A stretch of 9,925 bases of DNA from an uncultured Prevotella sp. (GTDB taxonomy: Bacteria > Bacteroidota > Bacteroidia > Bacteroidales > Bacteroidaceae), in assembly GCA_900762125.1 (NCBI GenBank), contig CAAFFL010000111.1, positions 1-9,925 on the forward strand, written 5' to 3'. Below are positions 1 through 5,249 of the stretch, in pieces. How positions within the stretch are numbered: the stretch's first letter is position 1; the number at the start of each line of letters is the position of its first letter. The notes under the pieces are model-generated. The model was not told where the DNA came from. It was given only the letters and a program-made list of their open reading frames with translations, and made no database searches. Position numbers and translations under genes: made by a program.

Positions 1-11
1 GTTATAAGGCT

Positions 12-878
12 CTAAATACAGTTGGTGAAAGCCGCATTTCCAATAGTTGTTACAGAGTTTGGTATTGTCAAATTTCCCGTAAATCCAGAACATTTATAGA
101 AAGCATAATTTCCAATAGTTTTTACAGAGTTTGATATTGTCAAATTTCCCTTGAATCCAGAACATCTATTGAAAGCCGACTCTCCAATAGTTTTTACAGA
201 GTTTGATATTGTCAAATTTCCCATGAATCCAGAACATCTATTGAAAGCCGACTCTCCAATAGTTTTTACAGAGTTTGGTATTGTCAAATCTCCCGTTAAT
301 CCAGTACATTTATAGAATGCATAATCACCAATCTCAGTTACTGAATTCGGGATGGTAAGTCTGCCTCTAAAACCACATGCACTAAAGACCCCATTTTCTA
401 TCCTTTTCAGATTATTCGGTAATACCAGAGAGTATAATTCCTTACAATCCTTGAACGCTCCCTCTTTAATTTCTGTCACACTGTTTGGAATGATAAGACT
501 GCCGCAGATATGAGTACCGGCAAAAGCATAAGAGCCTATTGATGTAACAGTTTTCGGTATTTTAATGGTATTGCTGTTTATCTTTGTATTTCTAAAAGCC
601 CCATCTGGTATACGCGTAAATTTGTTTTCAAACTCTATTATACATGTTCCTTTGCTGTCAACAGTATGCGCCAGTATCTTGGAGCCAAAATCCATATTGC
701 TGGCAAGAGGTGTAGTCTTACCGTCGGTTGTGGTGTAAGAAAATATACCACGCTTGCAAAATGTGCACACTCCTTCATCTGGTTTATGACTTCCTGAGGT
801 ATAGCTCTCAGTCAGACCACTGATGATTGTAGCTTCATTTAAGACATTGGGTTGGAATGTGATATAATAGGTTGCCAA
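12..878 (-). CDS. BspA-like leucine-rich-repeat (LRR_5) domain ORF, probable C-terminal part of a split gene
   Basis: This 288-residue ORF has no signal peptide of its own. From about residue 85 to the end it is a ladder of LRR_5 (BspA/TpLRR) units with the pattern LTIPNSVxxIGxxAFxxC, most of them 24 residues long and spaced exactly 24 apart in the last five. Such repeats form extracellular solenoids that bind host or bacterial surfaces; the function here is inferred from the family. Residues 1-84 are non-repetitive. The first codon is TTG (876-878) with no clear Shine-Dalgarno sequence. The same frame stays open upstream for 12 more codons, back to the TAG that ends the 915-1688 ORF. I therefore think this is the distal half of one gene rather than an independent one. 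It also ends mid-repeat at TAG (12-14), just after the conserved Cys of the last unit, so the solenoid may be truncated. Domain call is confident; independence as a gene is doubtful. Confidence 0.75.
   Translation of the reverse strand: MATYYITFQPNVLNEATIISGLTESYTSGSHKPDEGVCTFCKRGIFSYTTTDGKTTPLASNMDFGSKILAHTVDSKGTCIIEFENKFTRIPDGAFRNTKINSNTIKIPKTVTSIGSYAFAGTHICGSLIIPNSVTEIKEGAFKDCKELYSLVLPNNLKRIENGVFSACGFRGRLTIPNSVTEIGDYAFYKCTGLTGDLTIPNSVKTIGESAFNRCSGFMGNLTISNSVKTIGESAFNRCSGFKGNLTISNSVKTIGNYAFYKCSGFTGNLTIPNSVTTIGNAAFTNCI
40..327 (-). repeat. 72-bp tandem repeat encoding 24-residue LRR units
   Basis: The motif CCAATAGTT (plus strand) recurs at 40, 112, 184 and 256, exactly 72 bp apart, and a diverged unit follows at 328. 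The units at 112-183 and 184-255 differ at one base by my reading, so they look like a recent duplication. Each unit encodes one LRR_5 repeat. Confidence 0.9.
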
Positions 879-917
879 ACATCTGAAATCTTTACCGGGG
901 ATTGTAAAATCTATCTA
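879..917 (-). other. In-frame TAG codon and open 12-codon link between two ORFs
   Basis: On the minus strand TAG at 917-915 ends the upstream ORF, but the next 12 codons contain no stop and lead in the same frame into the TTG at 878. The upstream ORF stops in the middle of what looks like an FN3/Ig-like beta sandwich (W222, then a GKWVLY strand). The residues after the TAG (IDFTIPG, then LATYYITFQ) supply plausible remaining strands. This supports a single ancestral gene interrupted by a nonsense codon. A sequencing error or readthrough cannot be excluded from one sequence. Confidence 0.6.
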
Positions 918-1688
918 ATATGGACTTGTGAATTCCATCTGTTTGACACATTTGCCGTTCTCTGTTTTGTATAGCACCCACTTGCCTTTGCTGCTCTCGT
1001 TATTTTTCCAGCCAGGATGATCCCATGTGAATTTTATATCCTGACCAATCTTAGCAATATTTAACTCGGTGGGGTATATAAAGCCGTGGAGAGTATTCGG
1101 GAGGTCCCAGGTTTTATCGCTATACTTACTATCGTCACATCTGTCGCGCCACATGCCATTCACGCTTATAGTATGTTTACGGTAGGAAAACGAATTGTTG
1201 AAAGAGAGTTTAAGCTCAACAGTGGTCCACTTTGTTTCTTTTGTATTGCTATTATGGGGACAGTTCTGGTTTTTCTTGGCGTTGCAGAACTGCGCTGTGC
1301 CAACGTTTTTGCCATCAAGCTTTATTGTGCCTTGTGAACCCACATTGCCTCTATTCTCGTAATTCTTGATTCTGTCCTCGTTTCTGGCATGGACATTGGA
1401 AATCAGACTCCACATATTGTTAAGAGTGCATGCATCTTTGTCATCTATACGAAGCATGACATCATTTAAAAAGTAAGCATTGTCGCCATCGTAGTTATAC
1501 ATCCATAGTTTAAGCGTAACCTCGGTTCCATTGTTTGAATAGGTCGGACCGGAGGTCATTTTCACAATCGGATTGCGAGGTGTCCTGCTACCAGCAGACA
1601 CACTGCTTGCTCCTGACATGCACATCAGTAATGAAAGCAAAACGTAGAGATATACTTTGCTTGGGTGTTTGAATTTGAATGTTTCCAT
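915..1688 (-). CDS. Secreted surface protein, N-terminal part (signal peptide plus beta-rich domain), split from the LRR ORF
   Basis: This ORF encodes 257 residues starting at an ATG. Residues 1-32 form a signal peptide: basic start (K4, K6, K11), hydrophobic core at 12-28, and a signal peptidase I site after SVSA (about residue 32). The Cys at 23 is preceded by Met, so it is not a lipobox. Residues 40-205 are a non-repetitive region with many Asn, Lys and aromatic residues that I do not recognise. From about 208 an FN3/Ig-like segment begins (IKFTWDHPGW) but is cut by the TAG at 915-917. Together with the downstream LRR ORF this fits the layout of Prevotella BspA-like proteins: signal peptide, beta domains, LRR solenoid. 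Its promoter (1724-1755) and an upstream (C/G)GTAAA array (1766-1820) are well formed, so the gene is probably transcribed even if translation stops early. Confidence 0.7.
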   Translation of the reverse strand: METFKFKHPSKVYLYVLLSLLMCMSGASSVSAGSRTPRNPIVKMTSGPTYSNNGTEVTLKLWMYNYDGDNAYFLNDVMLRIDDKDACTLNNMWSLISNVHARNEDRIKNYENRGNVGSQGTIKLDGKNVGTAQFCNAKKNQNCPHNSNTKETKWTTVELKLSFNNSFSYRKHTISVNGMWRDRCDDSKYSDKTWDLPNTLHGFIYPTELNIAKIGQDIKFTWDHPGWKNNESSKGKWVLYKTENGKCVKQMEFTSPY

Positions 1689-1723
1689 AATAGTTATTTA
1701 ATTTTATTTTATTCGATGTGTTG

Positions 1724-1755
1724 CAAATTTAAGGGAAACACGGAATTTCTCCAAA
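1724..1755 (-). promoter_or_regulatory. Bacteroidota-type promoter of the BspA-like gene
   Basis: On the minus strand TTTG (1755-1752) is followed after 20 bp by TAAATTTG (1731-1724), a match to the Bacteroidota -33 TTTG / -7 TAnnTTTG consensus. It implies transcription starting near 1718 and a leader of about 30 nt before the ATG at 1688. A (C/G)GTAAA array begins 11 bp upstream of the -33 box. Confidence 0.75.
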
Positions 1756-1765
1756 GTATTACAGA

Positions 1766-1847
1766 CGTGAATAGACGTAAAAGAAAGAAAAAAGTGGGGT
1801 AAAAAGGCGTAAAATCACTAAAAAAGGCTACCTTTGTAGCGACAAAA
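1766..1847. repeat. Phased (C/G)GTAAA array, copy 1 (upstream of the BspA-like gene)
   Basis: On the plus strand CGT-A motifs occur at 1766, 1776, 1798 (as GGTAAA), 1808 and 1818 (as CTAAAA), spaced 10, 22, 10 and 10 bp; that is one helical turn apart with one site missing near 1786-1788. The last 59 bp (1789-1847) are identical to 4001-4059. The array lies from just upstream of the -33 box of the minus-strand gene, a normal place for an activator. The phased A-runs may also bend the DNA. Confidence 0.75.
1829..1836 (+). promoter_or_regulatory. Orphan TACCTTTG -7 box
   Basis: TACCTTTG matches TAnnTTTG on the plus strand and is the same box that precedes the luxR-type gene at 4041-4048. Here no plus-strand gene follows: homology to the other copy fades around 1855, just where the luxR start codon would be. 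Any transcript would run into the hairpin at 1913-1936 and be antisense to the end of the ATPase gene. No -33 TTTG is visible. Confidence 0.4.
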
Positions 1848-1862
1848 ATCAAAAACTGGGGT

Positions 1863-1936
1863 AAAACAACAAACGCAATAAGGCTGATGCCATGAGAATA
1901 AGAACGGAAATACCCCATGGCATGAGTGCCATGGGG
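1863..1936. repeat. 74-bp direct repeat with hairpin, copy 1
   Basis: These 74 bp match 3498-3571 with one mismatch (C/T near 1874). The 3' part is a 10-bp perfect inverted repeat, CCCCATGGCA (1913-1922), loop TGAG, TGCCATGGGG (1927-1936). It begins 6 bp after the stop of the minus-strand ATPase gene, so it may end that transcript, but on the minus strand only TATTTCC follows, not a proper U-tract. An upstream ATGCCATG (1887-1894) could pair with CATGGCAT (1916-1923) instead. Confidence 0.85.
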
Positions 1937-1942
1937 ATATGT

Positions 1943-3301
1943 TTACAAAGTCTGCCTCTCTGCCACAAATCGCTTCAGGAGAAAGGTCAAGAAATAAGGG
2001 AAAGTATAGAATTTTCCATTGAATCCTATATTCTTATAACCCAATTTTATGCCGTATCTTACATCGGGATACTTGTCTTCTTTCAGCAGATTGTTTAGTG
2101 AGGCGGTAGCGTTGTCATTAGCCTTCACCTCTACCGGAATCAAAGAATCGGCATCTCTTATAAAGAAGTCCATTTCGAGTGCGGGTCTGTCGTTGTTGTA
2201 GTAATAAAGATTGTAACCCTGCTTCACAAGCATATCTCCAACTATATTCTCATAGACAGCCCCCTTGTACGTGCCGAGGTTCTTGTTAGCCCTCAAGTCC
2301 TCTTGAGCTTCTTCGTCAAGAGAAGCAATCAGCAGACCGGTATCCTTATAGTAAATCTTATAAAGTTTAGGGTCGTAGTTACCCTTCAACGGAAGCTCCG
2401 GCTGATTCAGACAATAGCAGACATTGATGACTCCTGCGTCAGCAAGCCACTCTACACACCCCACATAATCTCTGTTACGTGCGTTCTTGCCTATCTTTGT
2501 TATCTGGAAACGCTTGTTCTCTTTGGCAAGGAACGTAGAGATGTGGCTATAGACGGCCTTCACCTTAGTTTTATCCAAGCCTTCTACATACTTGGTGATA
2601 TCTTCCTCATAGTCTTTCAGCAACTGACGCTGAATAGCCAAAGTACCGCTGAAATTGTTGTTCTTGATATACGAATCTACCACCTCTGGCATACCGCCTA
2701 TAGTAACATAATCGCGGAAAAGACCGAAAAGAACGTCCATCTGCAAATTGTTTATAGGCTTGACCTCCAACATGTTCTGGTAAAGGTCGTCTATAAATTC
2801 CTCTGAATACCCTTTTGCCCATAGGAATTCTTCGAAATCCATAGAATGCATCTCGTAATCTTCCTTGTAGCCAACACTATTCGACTCTATTTCACGATAG
2901 TTGATACCCATCAATGAGCCGGAGCAAATTACATCAAACCGACCATCGAGCTTGAAAAACTTCAATGATGTGGCACAATTGGGACATGCCTGCAACTCAT
3001 CAAAAAAGAAAAGCGTATCACCGGGTATAAACTTCAATTCAGGATTAAGCAAGGAGATGTTCTTCAGAATCGCATCAACTTCAAACCCATCTTCAAAAAT
3101 ATCCCTATACCTCTTTTGCTCTACAAAATTAATCTGAATAACACATTGATAGTTCTGGCTGGCAAACCATTCAATAGAACGGGTCTTGCCAACCTGTCGG
3201 GCACCTTTAATAATAAGTGGTTTACGGTCTGGATTGTTCTTCCATTCCAACAAGTAGTTATCTACCTTTCTTTTGAGCAGTTTATCCATATTCCTATTCA
3301 T
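1943..3301 (-). CDS. AAA_14/DUF4143-family ATP-binding protein
   Basis: The 452-residue product is typical of the AAA_14 + DUF4143 family, abundant and poorly characterised in Bacteroidota. The N-terminal P-loop domain carries Walker A GARQVGKT (33-40), Walker B TLFFFDE (D101, E102) and a sensor-1-like CSGSLMG (126-132). The C-terminal DUF4143 part has a PD-(D/E)XK nuclease-like signature: E351 in VYENIV, D378 in EMDFF, and E391/K393 in PVEVKA. No substrate is known and nuclease activity is inference. No membrane segment or signal peptide is seen, so it should be cytosolic. The start at 3301 leaves only about 12 bp from the -7 box; the second Met (residue 5, ATG at 3289) is nearly as good. 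The gene is alone, between two copies of a 74-bp hairpin repeat and behind a 33-bp tandem repeat, which suggests a self-contained cassette. Confidence 0.9.
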   Translation of the reverse strand: MNRNMDKLLKRKVDNYLLEWKNNPDRKPLIIKGARQVGKTRSIEWFASQNYQCVIQINFVEQKRYRDIFEDGFEVDAILKNISLLNPELKFIPGDTLFFFDELQACPNCATSLKFFKLDGRFDVICSGSLMGINYREIESNSVGYKEDYEMHSMDFEEFLWAKGYSEEFIDDLYQNMLEVKPINNLQMDVLFGLFRDYVTIGGMPEVVDSYIKNNNFSGTLAIQRQLLKDYEEDITKYVEGLDKTKVKAVYSHISTFLAKENKRFQITKIGKNARNRDYVGCVEWLADAGVINVCYCLNQPELPLKGNYDPKLYKIYYKDTGLLIASLDEEAQEDLRANKNLGTYKGAVYENIVGDMLVKQGYNLYYYNNDRPALEMDFFIRDADSLIPVEVKANDNATASLNNLLKEDKYPDVRYGIKLGYKNIGFNGKFYTFPYFLTFLLKRFVAERQTL

Positions 3302-3313
3302 TGATTATATGTG

Positions 3314-3346
3314 CAAAGATAGCACTTTTCACATAATCCACACAAT
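3314..3346 (-). promoter_or_regulatory. Promoter of the AAA_14/DUF4143 gene
   Basis: Minus-strand TATCTTTG (3321-3314) matches the -7 consensus TAnnTTTG. ATTG (3346-3343) lies 21 bp upstream as a -33 candidate, inside the first 33-bp repeat. The first tandem unit therefore covers the whole spacer and -33 region, making the repeat a good operator candidate. Confidence 0.6.
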
Positions 3347-3440
3347 AGTCACCCCTATTTTTCACATAATCCACACAATAGTCACCCCTATTTTTCACAT
3401 AATCCACACTATAAACACCCAAAATTTCACATAATCCACG
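3330..3440. repeat. 33-bp tandem repeats (iteron-like) over the ATPase promoter
   Basis: CACATAATCCAC recurs at 3330, 3363, 3396 and 3428, spaced 33, 33 and 32 bp, close to three helical turns. The first two units are identical over their length as read; the third drifts after ATCCACAC; the fourth keeps only the core. The embedded TAATCCACA in the first three units is one base from the DnaA box TTATCCACA. Together with the hairpin repeat this accounts for the roughly 300-bp gene-free stretch 3302-3600. Confidence 0.85.
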
Positions 3441-3497
3441 CCGCACACCTGCAAACAAACCCAATTTTTCTAATGACCGATTTGGGTTTTATGAGAG

Positions 3498-3575
3498 AAA
3501 ACAACAAATGCAATAAGGCTGATGCCATGAGAATAAGAACGGAAATACCCCATGGCATGAGTGCCATGGGGTATT
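3498..3575. repeat. 74-bp direct repeat with hairpin, copy 2
   Basis: Positions 3498-3571 repeat 1863-1936 with one mismatch. Here the inverted repeat extends to 14 bp: AATACCCCATGGCA (3544-3557), loop TGAG, TGCCATGGGGTATT (3562-3575). It lies about 25 bp past the stop of the short secreted-protein ORF on the minus strand. Both copies have the same orientation and bracket the ATPase gene and its tandem repeats, a 1,635-bp period. Confidence 0.85.
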
Positions 3576-3600
3576 ATCATTGGGGGTGAGGCTTCCTTTT

Positions 3601-3909
3601 TTAGTCTGCCCAAATGCTGCCATTTGGAATATTGAAGCCACGGTTTGTCATTCCATATGCTTTCAAGTTCCGCATCTGCCAAGGATAATCACCTTCGTCA
3701 GTAATGGTAACATCGGTTATACCATCCAGGTCATTGAACAAAGCATAGCGAGGGTCTTCTGTTGTAGTCTGCGCTACCATGCTGGTAGGCACAAACAACA
3801 ACGTGAGCAACATCAACATGAGCAGAGAGAGTCTGCGGCTCTTGACTGCATTAGTTGAGTAAAGGTCAGTTAGGTAAGACCATTGTTTAGAAATTGTAGA
3901 TTTCTTCAT
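3601..3909 (-). pseudogene. Short secreted protein, likely truncated 5' end of a larger surface-protein gene
   Basis: I start this ORF at ATG 3909 (102 residues) rather than the upstream TTG at 3915, because MKKSTISK is a normal signal-peptide start. It has a long basic N-region (two Arg, KSRR, around 24-27), a hydrophobic core at about 28-42 and a likely cleavage site at SMVAQ. The mature part is only about 55 residues, contains DPRYALFNDLDGITDVTI, and stops at TAA (3603-3601). From memory this resembles the N-terminus of long Prevotella surface proteins carrying beta or LRR domains, so I read it as a 5' remnant; a database search would settle it. The promoter is intact (3936-3966) and a full (C/G)GTAAA array lies upstream. 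It is divergent from the luxR-type gene. It could instead be a genuine small secreted protein. Confidence 0.5.
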
Positions 3910-3935
3910 ATTCAAATATTTATTATTCTAAAGGG

Positions 3936-3966
3936 CAAATTTAGTTTAAAATAGCATGATGGCAAA
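3936..3966 (-). promoter_or_regulatory. Promoter of the short secreted-protein gene
   Basis: On the minus strand TTTG (3966-3963) and TAAATTTG (3943-3936) are separated by 19 bp, a good match to the Bacteroidota consensus. The -7 box is the same sequence as that of the BspA-like gene (1731-1724), and in both cases a (C/G)GTAAA array starts 11-12 bp further upstream. Confidence 0.75.
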
Positions 3967-3977
3967 AAACACACAAC

Positions 3978-4059
3978 CGTAAAATAACGTAAAGAGGCGT
4001 AAAAAGTGGGGTAAAAAGGCGTAAAATCACTAAAAAAGGCTACCTTTGTAGCGACAAAA
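3978..4059. promoter_or_regulatory. Phased (C/G)GTAAA array, copy 2 (between divergent promoters)
   Basis: Plus-strand motifs CGTAAA at 3978, 3988 and 3998, GGTAAA at 4010, CGTAAA at 4020 and CTAAAA at 4030 are spaced 10, 10, 12, 10 and 10 bp, so all face one side of the helix. The block fills the space between the -33 box of the minus-strand gene (3963-3966) and the -7 box of the luxR-type gene (4041-4048). Positions 4001-4059 are identical to 1789-1847. A regulator-binding array serving both divergent genes is the simplest reading. Confidence 0.7.
4041..4048 (+). promoter_or_regulatory. -7 box of the luxR-type gene
   Basis: TACCTTTG lies 23 bp before the ATG at 4072. No TTTG is found at the -33 distance; that place holds the GGCGTAAAA motif of the array instead, which would fit a promoter needing an activator, possibly the gene's own product. 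Confidence 0.65.
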
Positions 4060-4071
4060 CTCAAAAAAAGA

Positions 4072-5085
4072 ATGGAATCAAAAATAATACAAAGACTAAC
4101 CAGATTTCTCGACCATCGCAGCAGCAACTGGCAGCAGCGTCTTTGTCTTATCATATTCTTGACGCTCTGTTTGACGGTGATAGTGGCTGGTGTGCCTATA
4201 CACATCATGGGGATAGTAGGCCGCAGCAGTGGCATACTGTATGCCATATCGGCTCTGATGTGGTTGATGACAGTGGTGCTATTGGTTTTGTATATGACGC
4301 GTCGCATGTCGTTGAAGATGGCTATATCCACGTTTGGATTGTTGACACAGCTGACAGGCAGTGCCCGCATAGCGTATATGGCTATTGAACGTCCTGAGGG
4401 TTTTGACCAGACTATATTGTTCAACCAGATTATTTCGCTCGCCCTCATCATCTATCTTGTTATGGCTGTCGTCAGACATATACCAACGATAATAGCCACA
4501 ATAAGTATTGCCACAATCGTATTTGCTTATCTATACACCGACGGAGGATTTAATAAACAGATAGTAGTGATATTCGTGATTGTGGAGCTGTTCACTTGTG
4601 TGTTGGGCGAAATGATCAGGCGAGGCATACGCAGCATGCAACGCGAAAATGCCGACTATCACACTACAATCAACCGAGTGCTTGCCACATTCAACATGAC
4701 CAAGCCCGAACTGCTTGCCTATATACAACTGGGACGAGGAGAGCAGAGCGACAAGGACATCACCGACTTCTTCGACCGTCTCGACGAGCGCACCGAAGCC
4801 AACCTTATCAGGGCTGTGGAGCAGCGAATGGCTCATCGACGAATGCAACATGCCGATATCTCATCTGTGTTGCCCACGCTGACGCCTACAGAGCAGGAAG
4901 TGTGCCGACTGATTATCGGCGGCAAGACTATTCAAGAAATAGCCACGATACTCAACAAAACACCCAACAACATCAGTTCGGTGCGCATACATATCCGCAA
5001 GAAGCTCGGACTTGCCACAAACGACGACCTAAAGGAAGCGTTGCTGCTGACTTTGTCAAGTGAAAGTGTCTCCCATGGACGATAA
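4072..5085 (+). CDS. Membrane-embedded LuxR-family transcriptional regulator
   Basis: The 337-residue product has about six hydrophobic helices (approximately 24-40, 55-75, 83-104, 117-134, 138-155, 163-179), a charged linker that may form coiled coil (about 181-262), and a C-terminal LuxR/GerE helix-turn-helix (about 268-315). The HTH shows the family pattern: LTPTEQEVCRLI, then GKTIQEIATILNKT as the recognition-proximal helices, then SVRIHIRKKLGL. There is no receiver domain or kinase, so it is probably a one-component sensor in the inner membrane whose DNA-binding part faces the cytoplasm; the signal is unknown. It is divergent from the short secreted-protein gene and shares with it a (C/G)GTAAA array, also found upstream of the BspA-like gene. 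Control of these promoters is inference. The last 11 bases overlap a possible 39-codon ORF. Confidence 0.85.
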   Translation: MESKIIQRLTRFLDHRSSNWQQRLCLIIFLTLCLTVIVAGVPIHIMGIVGRSSGILYAISALMWLMTVVLLVLYMTRRMSLKMAISTFGLLTQLTGSARIAYMAIERPEGFDQTILFNQIISLALIIYLVMAVVRHIPTIIATISIATIVFAYLYTDGGFNKQIVVIFVIVELFTCVLGEMIRRGIRSMQRENADYHTTINRVLATFNMTKPELLAYIQLGRGEQSDKDITDFFDRLDERTEANLIRAVEQRMAHRRMQHADISSVLPTLTPTEQEVCRLIIGGKTIQEIATILNKTPNNISSVRIHIRKKLGLATNDDLKEALLLTLSSESVSHGR

Positions 5086-5194
5086 TTTTACATCGATTAT
5101 ATCTTTCATAAACGATAAAATATGTATCGAGGACACAGAGATGGATAGACTCCTCGACTTGCTGGCACTACTGCGCGAGAAAGAAACCAGATGA
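5075..5194 (+). CDS. Possible 39-residue protein overlapping the luxR-type gene
   Basis: An ATG at 5075 opens a 39-codon frame that overlaps the last 11 bases of the luxR-type gene and ends with TGA at 5192-5194. The product is acidic in the middle (DKICIEDTEMD) and ends in an amphipathic leucine-rich helix (RLLDLLALLREKE), a coherent composition for a small helical protein or interaction peptide. The overlap would allow translational coupling to the regulator. I know of no family for it, and a chance ORF is possible at this length. Confidence 0.4.
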   Translation: MDDNFTSIISFINDKICIEDTEMDRLLDLLALLREKETR

Positions 5195-5221
5195 TTCCCC
5201 AGTTTTCTCGACTTTTTGTTG

Positions 5222-5229
5222 TACCTTTG
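5222..5229 (+). promoter_or_regulatory. -7 box upstream of the HD-domain gene
   Basis: TACCTTTG matches TAnnTTTG and lies 20 bp before the ATG at 5250. A -33 TTTG is not evident at 19-21 bp. It probably starts an operon running through the HD gene and metY, possibly dinB. Confidence 0.6.
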
Positions 5230-5249
5230 CTCTACAAAAGCTTACAATT

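Noticed and set aside
12..917. TAG read as an amino acid (as in some Bacteroidota phages) to explain the split BspA-like gene
   Set aside because: No phage genes are present, dinB ends normally at TAG with no family-like sequence beyond it, and the other genes use TAA or TGA. A nonsense mutation is simpler, though two TAGs in one gene keep the question slightly open.
1709..1918. Minus-strand ORF of 69 codons between the BspA-like gene and the ATPase gene
   Set aside because: It is the translation of the array, orphan promoter and hairpin repeat. The same peptide stretch (FVATKVAFFSDFTPFYPTF) appears opposite the other array copy, so similarity between the two is due to shared regulatory DNA, not a protein.
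3330..3440. CRISPR array
   Set aside because: The 33-bp units are tandem copies without distinct spacers, and no cas gene is nearby.
3330..3440. Plasmid or chromosomal replication origin
   Set aside because: No rep or dnaA gene is near, the DnaA-like boxes each miss one consensus base, and the repeats overlap a promoter, so an operator is more likely.
3470..3682. Minus-strand ORF of 70 codons overlapping the short secreted protein
   Set aside because: It covers the hairpin repeat and reads a different frame of the secreted-protein gene, which has a signal peptide and promoter in its own frame.
3912..4451. 179-codon minus-strand ORF opposite the luxR-type gene
   Set aside because: The plus strand has a clear LuxR HTH and membrane helices in one frame; the minus frame has no recognisable domain and runs through the array.
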